DNA from: Halobaculum magnesiiphilum | GTDB lineage: Archaea; Halobacteriota; Halobacteria; Halobacteriales; Haloferacaceae | Length of the DNA: 64,000 nucleotides | Assembly (NCBI RefSeq): GCF_019823105.1 | Contig: NZ_CP081958.1 | Location: 1,302,001-1,366,000, forward strand | Direction: 5' to 3' | Made by a program: the position numbers and the translations under genes | The notes under the pieces: model-generated | Database searches by the model: none | What the model was told of the DNA's origin: nothing | What the model saw: only the letters and a program-made list of their open reading frames with translations | Shown here: positions 51,850 through 60,898 of the stretch, piece after piece | How the letters are laid out: each line of letters starts with the position of its first letter | How positions within the stretch are numbered: position 1 is the first letter of the stretch

Positions 51850-52439
51850 ACGTCACCGTCGTCGACAACTACGACTCGTTCACGTACAACCTCGTGGAGT
51901 ACGTCTCCGACCTCCGGATCGACGGCGAGACGCCCGAGATCACGGTGCTGAAGAACGCCGCGACGCTGGCGGAGGTGCGCGACACCGACCCCGACGCGCT
52001 CCTCATCTCGCCGGGACCGGGCCACCCGAAGAACGACCGGGACGTGGGCGTCTCCGCGCCCGTCCTCCGCGAGCTGTCGCCCGAGGTGCCGACGCTGGGC
52101 GTCTGTCTCGGCCTGGAGGCCGCGGTGTACGAGTACGGGGGCAGCGTCGGCCACGCGCCCGAGCCGGTCCACGGGAAAGCGTTCCCCGTCGACCACGACG
52201 GCGCGGGCGTGTTCGCCGGGCTGGCGCAGGGCTTCCGGGCGGGTCGCTACCACTCGCTGATCGCCACCGAGGTGCCCGACTGCTTCGCCGTCACGGCGAC
52301 GACAGACCACGACGGGGAGGAGCTGGTGATGGGCGTGCGCCACCGCGAGCACCCCATCGAGGCGGTGCAGTTCCACCCCGAGTCGGTGCTGACGGCCGTC
52401 GGCCACGACGTGATCGAGAACTTCCTGCGCGGCGTCTGA
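51846..52439 (+). CDS. trpG: Anthranilate synthase component II (glutamine amidotransferase)
   Basis: Supplies ammonia from glutamine to TrpE. The 197-residue class I amidotransferase has nucleophile Cys87 and the His177/Glu179 pair in QFHPES. The segment after the Cys reads GVCLGLEAAV rather than the common GVCLGHQ, an altered but probably functional elbow. GTG start overlaps the trpE stop, with GGAGGTG upstream inside trpE. Last gene of the operon. Confidence 0.94.
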   Translation: MNVTVVDNYDSFTYNLVEYVSDLRIDGETPEITVLKNAATLAEVRDTDPDALLISPGPGHPKNDRDVGVSAPVLRELSPEVPTLGVCLGLEAAVYEYGGSVGHAPEPVHGKAFPVDHDGAGVFAGLAQGFRAGRYHSLIATEVPDCFAVTATTDHDGEELVMGVRHREHPIEAVQFHPESVLTAVGHDVIENFLRGV

Positions 52440-52496
52440 GCCGGGCGACCCGACGCACGACAAGACATTTCAGCCGGGGACGAGCACCGAACGCGT

Positions 52497-53789
52497 ATGG
52501 TCCCCGACCTCCCCTCCCCGAGCAGGCGCGGCCTCCTCGCCGGCGCCGGGCTCGCGCTCGCGGGCGCCACCGTCGGCGTCGGCGCGACCGAACCGACCGC
52601 TCTCCCCGATCCCGTTACCGATCGGGCCTCGAAGTGGCTCCCGGACCCGACCGACCACCGCTGGCACCCGCCCGTGAGCGAGGCGCACGCGCGCGACGCC
52701 GTCGATCGACTCGCGGCGGAGGTCGAGCGCGGCCGCGACCTGTGGGACGAACTCGACACCGACGAACGGTTCACCGGCGACGGCGGCTGGCTGGAGGACG
52801 CCCGGGAGTACCTCGAGGAGGGGCGCTACCGGGAGGCGACGTTCTACGCCACCGGCGGGATGGGGTTCGCCGCCGAGGACGTGGGGTTCGCGCTCGCGCG
52901 ACTCGACCGCCCCGAGGCCGACCCCGAACAGCTCGCCGAGCGAGGCACGGCGATCCGGGAGCGAGCGGACCGGATCCTCGACGGGATCGACGACTATCCG
53001 GTCGCAGAACCCGGCCGCGACCTCGGCTGGTACCACGAGATCGAGCGACGGATCCGGCTCGTTCGGCTCGACGCCCACGAGCCCGACCCGGACCGCGACC
53101 GTGGATACGACGCCGACGAGATCGCGTCGATCCACGCCGGCAACCGCCTGGCTGTCCTGCGCGTCCGCGACGCCGAGCACTACCGCGAACAGATCGAGGA
53201 ACTCCTCGGCGACGACGGCGAGCCGTGGGCCGACCGGATCGAGCGGCTCGACACGCGGTTCCGTGAAGCGATCGACGAGTTCCCGGACCGGGGCGAACTC
53301 CGCGAGGAGATCGAGTCGATCGAGGACGACCACGGCCCCGGGCCCTACCACACGGCCCGCTGGAAGCTCTCGATGTGGTGTTACGACACGGACTACCTCG
53401 TCGCCGACTGGGACGAGGATCTGGGGCTCGTGAACGCCGTCGAGGCCGGGCAGGCGCTCGCACAACGGCGCGCGCACGACCGCGCGGTCGACGCGCTCGT
53501 GATGGAGCCGGACGGCCCGCGGTCGTTCGACTCGGGCCACGTCATCCGCGAGAAGCGCGCGGCGATGCGGCGCTTCCGGCGGGTCGTCGGCGACTCGCCG
53601 CCGCCGCTGTTGTCGATCCTGACGGCGCGCGCCGGCGAGGACATCGACGTGGCCGAGGTCGGGTTCGCCGGGAGCTACCAACGGCCCCTGTGGCGCGACC
53701 GCGTCGACGCCTACTGCTACGCGTTGATCGCGCGGATGAAGTTGAAGGAGTATCCGCAGATATTCGAGCGGTTCCTCGCGCGGGAGTGA
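52497..53789 (+). CDS. Tat-exported protein of unknown function
   Basis: A 430-residue protein with a twin-arginine signal (SRRGLLAGAGLALAGATVGVGA), no lipobox Cys. The mature part is highly charged and helical, with repeated Arg/Glu/Asp-rich helices and a few aromatic clusters (KLSMWCYDTDYLVADWDEDLG). It resembles all-alpha repeat folds, but I do not recognise it. It lies 57 bases after trpG on the same strand, probably an independent unit. Confidence 0.8.
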   Translation: MVPDLPSPSRRGLLAGAGLALAGATVGVGATEPTALPDPVTDRASKWLPDPTDHRWHPPVSEAHARDAVDRLAAEVERGRDLWDELDTDERFTGDGGWLEDAREYLEEGRYREATFYATGGMGFAAEDVGFALARLDRPEADPEQLAERGTAIRERADRILDGIDDYPVAEPGRDLGWYHEIERRIRLVRLDAHEPDPDRDRGYDADEIASIHAGNRLAVLRVRDAEHYREQIEELLGDDGEPWADRIERLDTRFREAIDEFPDRGELREEIESIEDDHGPGPYHTARWKLSMWCYDTDYLVADWDEDLGLVNAVEAGQALAQRRAHDRAVDALVMEPDGPRSFDSGHVIREKRAAMRRFRRVVGDSPPPLLSILTARAGEDIDVAEVGFAGSYQRPLWRDRVDAYCYALIARMKLKEYPQIFERFLARE

Positions 53790-53807
53790 GTCGGGCGGGC
53801 GGCCGTC

Positions 53808-54359
53808 TTATCGGTCGACGGTGACGCGCTCGATCTTCACGTCATCGCGGGGCTCGTCGTTGCGGCCGGTCGGCACCGAGCCGATCTCCTCGACCACGTC
53901 CATCCCGTCGACGACCTCGCCGAAGACGGCGTGGCGGCCGTCGAGATGGGGCTGGGCGTCGAGCGTGATGAAGAACTGCGAGCCGTTGGTGTTCGGGCCG
54001 GAGTTCGCCATCGAGAGGATCCCGGCGCCGCTGTGGGTGAGGTCGTCGTGGAACTCGTCGTCGAACTCGTAGCCGGGGCCCTCGCGGCCGGTGCCGGTGG
54101 GGTCGCCGCCCTGGATCATGAAGTCGGAGATGATCCGGTGGAAGACGACGCCCTCGTACAGCGAGTCGCCGCGGATCTCGCCGGACTCGGGGTCCTCCCA
54201 GGTCGTCGTCTCGACGCCGGGCTCGTCGCTGGCGGCGGGGTCGTGCTCCGCGAGGTTGAGGAAGTTCTCGACCGTCCGGGGCGCGCGGTCGGCGTACAGC
54301 TCGATCTCGATGTCGCCGTGGGTCGTGTGCAGCGTGACGTGCGGCAGGTCGTCGCTCAT
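53808..54359 (-). CDS. Cyclophilin-type peptidyl-prolyl isomerase
   Basis: A 183-residue cytosolic cyclophilin that speeds proline isomerisation. It shows FHRIISDFMIQGGDPTGTG (active-site Arg and Gln), GILSMANSGPNTNGSQFFIT and HAVFGEVVDGMDVV, all standard motifs. An acidic insert (DEPGVETTTWEDPESGEIRG) precedes the active site, as in other haloarchaeal cyclophilins. ATG 54359 is the natural start. Confidence 0.95.
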   Translation of the reverse strand: MSDDLPHVTLHTTHGDIEIELYADRAPRTVENFLNLAEHDPAASDEPGVETTTWEDPESGEIRGDSLYEGVVFHRIISDFMIQGGDPTGTGREGPGYEFDDEFHDDLTHSGAGILSMANSGPNTNGSQFFITLDAQPHLDGRHAVFGEVVDGMDVVEEIGSVPTGRNDEPRDDVKIERVTVDR

Positions 54360-54487
54360 ACAACCCTCCAGACCGCGGAGGGGGGAAAGTCGTTCGGCTT
54401 CGCCGTCGGCCGGGTCGCCCGCCGTCCGCCCGTCGTCAACCGGGCACCGGGCCACAGCTACAAGCCGCCGGCCGCGGAAGGGCCGCC

Positions 54488-55558
54488 ATGGCCGACCACG
54501 AAGCCGAGCGCCTCACGCTCGCACGCCTCCCCTCGGGCGTCGCCATCGAGACAACCGTCCACACGTACACGCCCGTGTCGGGCGGTGACGGCGCGGACAA
54601 CGGCGCGGGCGACGCCGACAGCAACGACTCGAACGGCGGCACGGGCGACGACGATTCGAACGATACCCCGACCGTCTACGTGCAGGCGGCCCAGCACGGC
54701 CGCGAGATCAACGGCGCCGCGGTGTGCCGGCAGCTTCACGACGACCTCGTCGCCGCCGACATCGCCGGGACGGTCCACGTCGTTCCCGTCGCGGACCCGC
54801 TTACCTTCGACACGGTCTCGTACACGACGCCGGAGGCGTACGACTCGGTGAACCCGAACATGAACCGCTGTTGGCCCGGCGACGCCGACGGCACCCTCCA
54901 CGAGCGCATGGCGGCGACGCTGTGGGGGTACGCCGGCGAGGCGGACTACATCGTCGACCTCCACACCGGGAGCCGCGACATGCTCACGCACACAGTGTAC
55001 CTCCGGGGCGACGACGACTGTCGCCGGCTCGCGGAGGCGTTCGGGACGGACCTCCTGCTGGCGGAGTCGGCCGGCGAGGACGCCGACGAGGAGTGGGACA
55101 GCCGAAACTTCGGCGGGAAGCTCCGCGTCGCGGCGACCCGGGAGGGGATCCCCTCGATCACGCCCGAACTCGCGCACAACAAGGAACTCGTCGACGACGC
55201 GATCGAGGCCGGCGTCGAGGGGACCGAGCGCGCGCTCCGCCACGCGGGCGTGCTGGATGACGACGGGGGCGTCCCGGAGTGGGACGGCACCCGCGCGCGC
55301 AACCACCTCGGACGGGTCACCGCCGGCGAGTCGGGGCTGTTCCGCGCGGCCGCCGACGTCGCCGTCGGCGACGAGGTCGTCGAGGGGAAGTACGTCGGCG
55401 AGGTGTACGACCCGACGACCTACGAGGTGCGCCAGGAGGCGACCGCCGACCGCTCGGGCGTCGTCTACTCGGTCGCCCGCGAGGCGACCGTCACCGCGGG
55501 CCAGACGCTCGTCGGCATCGCGATCCGGCTCGACGACGAGGAACGCGAGATCGAGTGA
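54488..55558 (+). CDS. Succinylglutamate desuccinylase/aspartoacylase-family protein (second)
   Basis: A 356-residue M14-like zinc hydrolase. Zinc ligands lie in AAQHGREINGAA and DYIVDLHTGSRD, and the substrate motif is NPNMNRCWPGD. A low-complexity Asp/Asn/Gly insert occupies about residues 32-58. The C-terminal beta domain (AADVAVGDEVVEGKYVGEV) resembles that of the paralog at 21571. Substrate unknown; an amide-linked carboxylic acid is likely. Confidence 0.9.
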   Translation: MADHEAERLTLARLPSGVAIETTVHTYTPVSGGDGADNGAGDADSNDSNGGTGDDDSNDTPTVYVQAAQHGREINGAAVCRQLHDDLVAADIAGTVHVVPVADPLTFDTVSYTTPEAYDSVNPNMNRCWPGDADGTLHERMAATLWGYAGEADYIVDLHTGSRDMLTHTVYLRGDDDCRRLAEAFGTDLLLAESAGEDADEEWDSRNFGGKLRVAATREGIPSITPELAHNKELVDDAIEAGVEGTERALRHAGVLDDDGGVPEWDGTRARNHLGRVTAGESGLFRAAADVAVGDEVVEGKYVGEVYDPTTYEVRQEATADRSGVVYSVAREATVTAGQTLVGIAIRLDDEEREIE

Positions 55559-55612
55559 GGCGATCGTCGCGCCGGCGACGGGAGCGGCTCGCTCGCCCCC
55601 GACGGGGGCGAC

Positions 55613-56137
55613 TCACCCGCCGGCGGCGACGGGCGCCGCCTCGCCGTCCCCCCGCCTCAACAGGACGAGCGTGAAGCCCCCGGCGACGACGCCGAGCAAC
55701 GCCATGTACCCGAGGAACCCGACGTACCACTCGACCCCGAGCAGTCCGGGCGTCCAGCCGATGAGCGCCGGCAGCGACGCGCCGGCGGCCTGCGTGACGA
55801 GCGCGACGACGAGCGCGGCCATCCAGCCGCCGATGAGGAGGCGACACACCTCGCGCCACGGCGCCACCGAGACGGCCTTCGCGAGCAGGCCGCCGACGCC
55901 GACCGGGACGTAGAGGAACGCGAACCCGAGCGCGAGCGGGAGCGTGGCGGCGTCGGCGGGCAGCCCGAACCCCGCGCCGGTACCGGTGAAGACGGCGACG
56001 AGGGCGAGCATCGCGCCCAACGCGCGGTCGTGGCCGATCAGTCTGCCGAGTACGTACGTCGAGAGCGCGAGCAGGACGACCACGGCGCTGGCCGCGAGGA
56101 AGAACAGCTGGTACAGGCTCGCCGGTCCCACGGCCAT
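55613..56137 (-). CDS. Five-helix membrane protein
   Basis: A 174-residue protein with about five hydrophobic segments and few charged residues except GRLIGHDR and APWREVCR. The start is well placed at ATG 56137 (MAVGPASLYQLFFLAASAVVVL). No family recognised. It converges with the M14-like gene. Confidence 0.8.
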   Translation of the reverse strand: MAVGPASLYQLFFLAASAVVVLLALSTYVLGRLIGHDRALGAMLALVAVFTGTGAGFGLPADAATLPLALGFAFLYVPVGVGGLLAKAVSVAPWREVCRLLIGGWMAALVVALVTQAAGASLPALIGWTPGLLGVEWYVGFLGYMALLGVVAGGFTLVLLRRGDGEAAPVAAGG

Positions 56138-56229
56138 GCTGCGTGGACGGCGCGCGCGACCGGTAATAAACCTCGTGCGCCGGGTCTCAGCGGTGAGAAC
56201 CGCGGACGCGGCTCGTTCGTGGGCGCCTC

Positions 56230-57339
56230 TCAGAAGTCGCGCAGGTCCACCAACACCGCCGCCGCGGCGCCGTCGTCGATCGCCTCGTGGGCGAGATCGA
56301 GCCCTTCCTCGATGCTATCGGCGTCGCCGCCGGCGTAGATCCGGAAGGCGGCGTTGAGCGCGACGGCGTCGCGCCAGTGGTCGTCGCGCTCGCCGGCGAC
56401 GACCGCCTCGGTGAGCGTCGCGGAGTCGACGGCCACGTCGTCGACCTCCAGGTCGGCCTCCTCGAAGTCCATGCCGTACTCGGCCGTCTCGATCTCGAAG
56501 TCGGTGAAGGAATCGCTCTCGCTGCCGCCCTCGCCGTCCGCGTCGCCTCCCGCGTTCCATTCAGCTACTTTCGTGTACCCGGGCCGGATGTCGTCGTACC
56601 CCTCCATGCCCTGGAACATGATGACGCGGCCGAGGTCGTGGAACTCGCTCTCGACGAACGTGTCGACCACCTTCTTCGCGAACGCGAGGTGGTAGAACGA
56701 GCCGAGGTGGGTGGAGGCGCCCGCGGGGTTCGCGAGCGTCTCGATCGTGTTGACGAACGAGCGCACCCCCATCATGTCACGGCGCTCGAACAGGTCGTCG
56801 ACCGCGGGGTTGAACGCCGGCTGGTAGTAGAAGCCGAAGCCGGTCTCGTCGACCATCTCGGCGGAGTCACGCGGCGTCAGCTCGGTCGCGATCCCGAGTT
56901 CGTCGAGGACGTGCTTGTACGCGTCCTGCTTCTGGGTCGGCACGCGGTCGCCCGAGTGGACGACGACGGGTGTACCGGCGCCGGCGGCGACGATGCCCGC
57001 GGCAGCCCCGAGGATCGCGGTGTCACCCTTGCCGTCGTAGTTGGCGCCGCAGTCGACGGGGTCGACCTCGGGCTCGGCGTACTCGACGCGCGCGCACATC
57101 TCGTCGACGTACGCCGCCAGCTCCTCGGGGTTGTTGCGCTTCCAGCGGTTCGCCAGCCAGAACGCGCCCAGCGTGGTGTGGTCCGGTTCGCCCGCGAAGA
57201 TCCGGCGCATCGCCTCGCTCGCCTGCGCGCGGGTCATGTCGTCGGCCGACTTCGGGCCGGAGCCGCACACCTCGGTCATCAGCCGCTTGAGCGGCCACTC
57301 GCCGAATTCCTCGTCCGCCTCGGTGGTCGCCTTCGCCAT
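56230..57339 (-). CDS. TrpD-like phosphoribosyltransferase paralog (TrpD2)
   Basis: A 369-residue member of the anthranilate phosphoribosyltransferase/thymidine phosphorylase fold. The helical N-domain (TRAQASEAMRRIFAGEPDHTTLGAFW) and IETLANPAGASTHLGSFY match TrpD, but the PRPP loop GTGGD is replaced by YDGKGD (about 101-106), so it is unlikely to be a tryptophan enzyme. An acidic insert lies near 270-280. The true trpD is in the operon at 48 kb. Divergent from the siroheme decarboxylase gene. Confidence 0.88.
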   Translation of the reverse strand: MAKATTEADEEFGEWPLKRLMTEVCGSGPKSADDMTRAQASEAMRRIFAGEPDHTTLGAFWLANRWKRNNPEELAAYVDEMCARVEYAEPEVDPVDCGANYDGKGDTAILGAAAGIVAAGAGTPVVVHSGDRVPTQKQDAYKHVLDELGIATELTPRDSAEMVDETGFGFYYQPAFNPAVDDLFERRDMMGVRSFVNTIETLANPAGASTHLGSFYHLAFAKKVVDTFVESEFHDLGRVIMFQGMEGYDDIRPGYTKVAEWNAGGDADGEGGSESDSFTDFEIETAEYGMDFEEADLEVDDVAVDSATLTEAVVAGERDDHWRDAVALNAAFRIYAGGDADSIEEGLDLAHEAIDDGAAAAVLVDLRDF

Positions 57340-57443
57340 GTCCGATCGAACGGGCGTTCGCCGCAAAAACCACCCGGTTACCCGAGGGGGCGGGCTCGGC
57401 GACGAGCGAAACCGGTAGGTGCCGCCGGTCCCTACGACGGCCA

Positions 57444-58508
57444 ATGAGTAGCGCCGAGGGCGATGGCGCGGACGCGGACGCGACCGACGACTGGCGCGCC
57501 GGCCTCGACGACGTGGACGCGCGGCTGATCGACGACTACCAGAGCGGCTTCCCCGTCGCCGAGCGCCCGTTCGGGGTCGTCGCCGACGACCTCGGTATCG
57601 ACGAGGGGGAGGCGCTCGACCGGGTGAAACGGCTCCGCGATCGGGGCGTCTTCCGCCGCTTCGGCGCGGTGCTCAACCCGCCGGTGATCGGCTCGTCGAC
57701 GCTGGCGGCCGTCTCGGCCCCCGAGGACCGCTTCGAGGAGGTCGCGGAGGTGATCAACGGCTACCGGCAGGTGAACCACAACTACCGCCGCGACCACGAG
57801 TGGAACCAGTGGTTCGTCGTCACCGCCGCCAGCCGCGAGACCCGCGACCGGATCCTCGCGGAGATCGAGGAGCGCACCGGCTGTTCGGTGCTGAACCTCC
57901 CGATGCTGACGGACTACTACATCGACCTGGAGTTCCCGGTGTGGAACGACGACGCGTTCGCCAGGGAGTCGCTCGACTCGACGGACGCCGCGGCGACCCG
58001 GATCTCCGAGAGCGCGACCGGCGACCTCTCCGCGCTGGACCGGGCGCTCCTGGTCGAGATCCAGGACGGCTTTCCACTCAGCGCGACGCCGTATCGCGAC
58101 GTCGCCGACGCCGTCGGCGCCGACGTGGAGAACGTGCTCGCGGCGATCGAGCGCCTGCTGGCGGACGGCTGCATCAAACGGATCGGCTGCGTCGTGAACC
58201 ACATCGTCACCGGCTTCCGGAACAACTGCATGGTCGTGTGGGACGTGCCCGACGACCGGCTGGACGAGCTCGGGGAGCGGGTGGGGGAGCTCCCGTACGT
58301 CACCCTCTGTTACCACCGACCGCGCCGGCCCGACCAGGACTGGCCGTACAACCTCTTCACGATGGTCCACGGCCGGGAGGCGGAGGCCGTCGACGCGAAG
58401 ATCGACGAGTTGGCCGACGACTACCTCCCGTTCGACCACGAGCGCCTCTACTCGACGGCGACGCTGAAGCAGACCGGCGCGCAGTACGAGGAGTTGGTCG
58501 GGGAGTAG
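57444..58508 (+). CDS. Siroheme decarboxylase, fused AhbA-AhbB
   Basis: Converts siroheme to didecarboxysiroheme in the archaeal heme pathway. The enzyme normally has two subunits, each an Lrp-type HTH plus a RAM-like catalytic domain of about 160 residues. Here both are in one 354-residue chain: half 1 (about 20-175; VNHNYRRDHEWNQWFVV) and half 2 (about 190-354; LCYHRPRRPDQDWPYNLF). The conserved His/Arg of the active site are in these segments. ATG 57444. Confidence 0.9.
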   Translation: MSSAEGDGADADATDDWRAGLDDVDARLIDDYQSGFPVAERPFGVVADDLGIDEGEALDRVKRLRDRGVFRRFGAVLNPPVIGSSTLAAVSAPEDRFEEVAEVINGYRQVNHNYRRDHEWNQWFVVTAASRETRDRILAEIEERTGCSVLNLPMLTDYYIDLEFPVWNDDAFARESLDSTDAAATRISESATGDLSALDRALLVEIQDGFPLSATPYRDVADAVGADVENVLAAIERLLADGCIKRIGCVVNHIVTGFRNNCMVVWDVPDDRLDELGERVGELPYVTLCYHRPRRPDQDWPYNLFTMVHGREAEAVDAKIDELADDYLPFDHERLYSTATLKQTGAQYEELVGE

Positions 58509-58550
58509 TCGCGGCCGGCGGACGACCCGGTCGCCGTCGCGCTCTCGCTC

Positions 58551-58593
58551 GCTCGCGGCTCACACCGTTCGCCGATCGCAACGAAGGCTCGCT
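58551..58593 (-). repeat. Dispersed repeat, copy 3, at the dgcA stop
   Basis: On the minus strand it reads GCGAGCCTTCGTTGCGATCG followed by GCGAACGGTGTGAGCC, similar to the copies at 18739-18785 and 61129-61172. It starts at the dgcA stop codon and fills the 83-base gap between two convergent genes. Confidence 0.65.
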
Positions 58594-59668
58594 ATCGCCC
58601 GCCCTCGCCCCCCTCAACCGCCCCGGTCCCCGCGCGGTCGAACCCCTCCAGATCGATCCTCCCCTCCGGCATCGGAACGCCCTCGAACGGGTCCGCCCCG
58701 TCCGCGAGCAGCAGGCTGCCGTCCAGATCCGCGTAGTCGAGCAGCGGTCCGAGGTGACAGCCGGCGGCGATGGCGGCATTCGACTCGACCATGCAGCCGA
58801 GCATGACGTCGAGGCCGTGCGCGCGGGCGGCGTGGACCATCCGTTTCGCCTCCAGCAGGCCGCCGCACTTCATCAGCTTCAGGTTCGCGATGTCGCAGCG
58901 GTCGGCGATCCGTGGGATGTCCGCGAGCGTGACGCACGACTCGTCGGCGGCGATCGGGAGCACGGAGCGTTCGGAGGCGTCCTTCAGGCCCGCCGGGTTC
59001 TCCGCGGGGATGGGCTGTTCGATGAACTCGACGCCCAGATCGGCGAGCCACTCGCTCTTTCGGGCGGTCTCGCGCGGGGTCCACGCCTCGTTGGCGTCGA
59101 CGCGTAGCGTCGCCTCGGGCGCCTCCTCGCGCACCGCCTCGACGACCTCGCGGTCGCGGTCGGTGCCCAGTTTCAGCTTGAGGGTGGAGTACCCCGACTC
59201 GACGGCGGCGGCGGTCTTCTCGCGCATCACGTCGGTGTCGTCGATGCCGATCGTGTACGACGACGTAGGGGCGTCCGCGGGGTTCAGCCCCCACAGGCGA
59301 TACAGCGGGACGCCGAGGCGTTTCGCGGCCAGATCGTGCAGCGCGATGGAGACGCCACAGCGGGCGGCAGGGTTGTCGGCGACCACGGCCTCCATGCGCT
59401 CCTCGATCTCCGCGAGCGCGTGGGGGTCGCCGACGGTCTCGACCTCGGCGAGCAGATCCGGGAGCACGGCCACGACGGTGTCGGCCGTCTCGCCGTAGTG
59501 GCTCGACGGCGCGGCGGCGCCGACGCCGACCATCCCGCCCTCGTCCTCGATCCAGACGATCACGTTCTCGGCGGCGGTGGTGGTGCCCCGCGAGATGGTG
59601 AAGTCGTGTTCCAGCGGCAGGGAGACGCGCTCGAAGGACGCGGTAAGCGTCGACGAGGTGGCCGACAT
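58592..59668 (-). CDS. dgcA: Enolase-superfamily racemase/epimerase, DgcA-type
   Basis: A 358-residue muconate-lactonizing subgroup enzyme. Catalytic Lys lies in LKLKLG (K164/K166) and LKLMKCGG (K264/K267), with metal ligands Asp191 (RVDANEAW), Glu217 (FIEQP) and Asp242 (AADES). It would have been called dipeptide epimerase, but the neighbour DUF1611 gene matches the DgcN-DgcA pair in which DgcA racemises N-acetyl-D-glutamate. Start overlaps the dgcN stop by one base. Confidence 0.88.
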   Translation of the reverse strand: MSATSSTLTASFERVSLPLEHDFTISRGTTTAAENVIVWIEDEGGMVGVGAAAPSSHYGETADTVVAVLPDLLAEVETVGDPHALAEIEERMEAVVADNPAARCGVSIALHDLAAKRLGVPLYRLWGLNPADAPTSSYTIGIDDTDVMREKTAAAVESGYSTLKLKLGTDRDREVVEAVREEAPEATLRVDANEAWTPRETARKSEWLADLGVEFIEQPIPAENPAGLKDASERSVLPIAADESCVTLADIPRIADRCDIANLKLMKCGGLLEAKRMVHAARAHGLDVMLGCMVESNAAIAAGCHLGPLLDYADLDGSLLLADGADPFEGVPMPEGRIDLEGFDRAGTGAVEGGEGGR

Positions 59669-60690
59669 CAGCGGATCGCCTCCACGACCTCCTCGGCGCC
59701 GAAGCGGATCAGGTCCGTCGCGGGCGCGTCGATCCCGGCGGCGAACTCCTCGACGGCGGCCTCGGCGGCCGCGTCGTCGTCGAGGTCGGCGGTGTTGAGC
59801 GCGCCGGCGACGACCTCGGTCCCGTGGACGGGCGCCGCGAGCGACTCGTAGAGGTCGACGTACTCCGGCAGCGGCGGGAGGTCGAACGACTCGTAGCCGT
59901 GGATCGCCTCCCGGCCGGCGGCGTGGCACATGACGAGTTCGTCCGCCATCGCGCCGTGGAGGATGCCGCAGGTGACCGCCGAGTAGGCGGGGTGGACGAT
60001 GCTCCCCTGCCCCTCGACGACGAGCAGGTCGTGGTCGTCGCCCTTCTCCAGGATCATCTCCTCGACGGCGCCGGCGGTGAAGTCCGAGACGACGCGGTCG
60101 ACGGGGTTGCCCCAGCCCTCGATCATGATCCCCGTCTGGCCCGTCGGGATCACGCAGGCGTCGATGCCGACCTCCCTCGCGGCGTCGACGATCTCCATCG
60201 TCGCGGTCATCTTGCCGACCGAGCAGTCGGTGCCGACGGTGAGCACCACGTCGGCGTCGACCTCGTCCGATCGCCCCTCGGCGACGCCGATGTCGCGGTC
60301 CGGGCGCCGCACGTCCCACAGCTCGACGCCGTGTTCGGCCGCCAGCGCGGCGAGGTCGTCGTCGTCGTTCAGGAAGTAGTGGAGCCCCGAGACCACGTCG
60401 CAGCCGGCCTCGATGGCCGCCTCCACGTCCGGCCGCCACGACTCGTCGAAGCCGCCGCCGATCGGCGCGATCCCGATGACGAGCGCGTCCACGTCGTCGG
60501 GCACGTCCGCGAAGGACGCGACGACGGGCGCGTCGGCCACGCCGGGGAGGTGGTCGGCGACGCGCTCGCCGGGTCGGTCGCGGTCGAGGACGGCGGCGAC
60601 CTCGTAGTCGGCGTAGCGGATGATGCCGTTGGCGGTCTTCGAGCGGTCGGGGAACTTCCCGTGCGCGAGGACGGCGACGCGATCGTACAT
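59668..60690 (-). CDS. dgcN: DUF1611-family P-loop protein, DgcN-type N-acetyltransferase
   Basis: A 340-residue protein with an N-terminal Rossmann-like part (YDRVAVLAHGKFPDRSKTANG) and a P-loop GTDCSVGK (about 153-160) in the C-terminal DUF1611 domain. In marine bacteria and halophilic archaea this family works with DgcA in D-glutamate use, with DgcN adding the acetyl group. It is the first gene of the two-gene unit. The upstream 832 bases are repeat-rich. Confidence 0.87.
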   Translation of the reverse strand: MYDRVAVLAHGKFPDRSKTANGIIRYADYEVAAVLDRDRPGERVADHLPGVADAPVVASFADVPDDVDALVIGIAPIGGGFDESWRPDVEAAIEAGCDVVSGLHYFLNDDDDLAALAAEHGVELWDVRRPDRDIGVAEGRSDEVDADVVLTVGTDCSVGKMTATMEIVDAAREVGIDACVIPTGQTGIMIEGWGNPVDRVVSDFTAGAVEEMILEKGDDHDLLVVEGQGSIVHPAYSAVTCGILHGAMADELVMCHAAGREAIHGYESFDLPPLPEYVDLYESLAAPVHGTEVVAGALNTADLDDDAAAEAAVEEFAAGIDAPATDLIRFGAEEVVEAIR

Positions 60691-60814
60691 GTGCGGAGGT
60701 GCGTGAGCGTGGGTGATAAATCGGACTCACGCGGTCGGATCGGCCGGATACTTCGACTGTGAGATCGGTGTGTACAGGTGATCGACAGTTTCGACAGCGA
60801 CGACCGTGGTGTCC

Positions 60815-60861
60815 ACCGCGAAAGCCCCCGCGGCTTTCGACTCCCGCGACTCGCTGCGCGC
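60815..60861 (+). repeat. Left terminal inverted repeat
   Basis: ACCGCGAAAGCCCCC (60815-60829), 16 variable bases, then GCGACTCGCTGCGCGC (60846-60861). Inverted partner at 61346-61392 with 14/15 and 16/16 matches in the two blocks and the same 16-base spacer length. Confidence 0.85.
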
Positions 60862-60898
60862 GCTCGGTCGCTCCGCTCTCTCGCGTGCTTGCGTCGTC

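Noticed and set aside
59101-59116. CGACGC-GTA-GCGTCG palindrome in dgcA
   Set aside because: It encodes the conserved strand before the metal ligand Asp191, so it is ordinary coding sequence rather than an inserted module.
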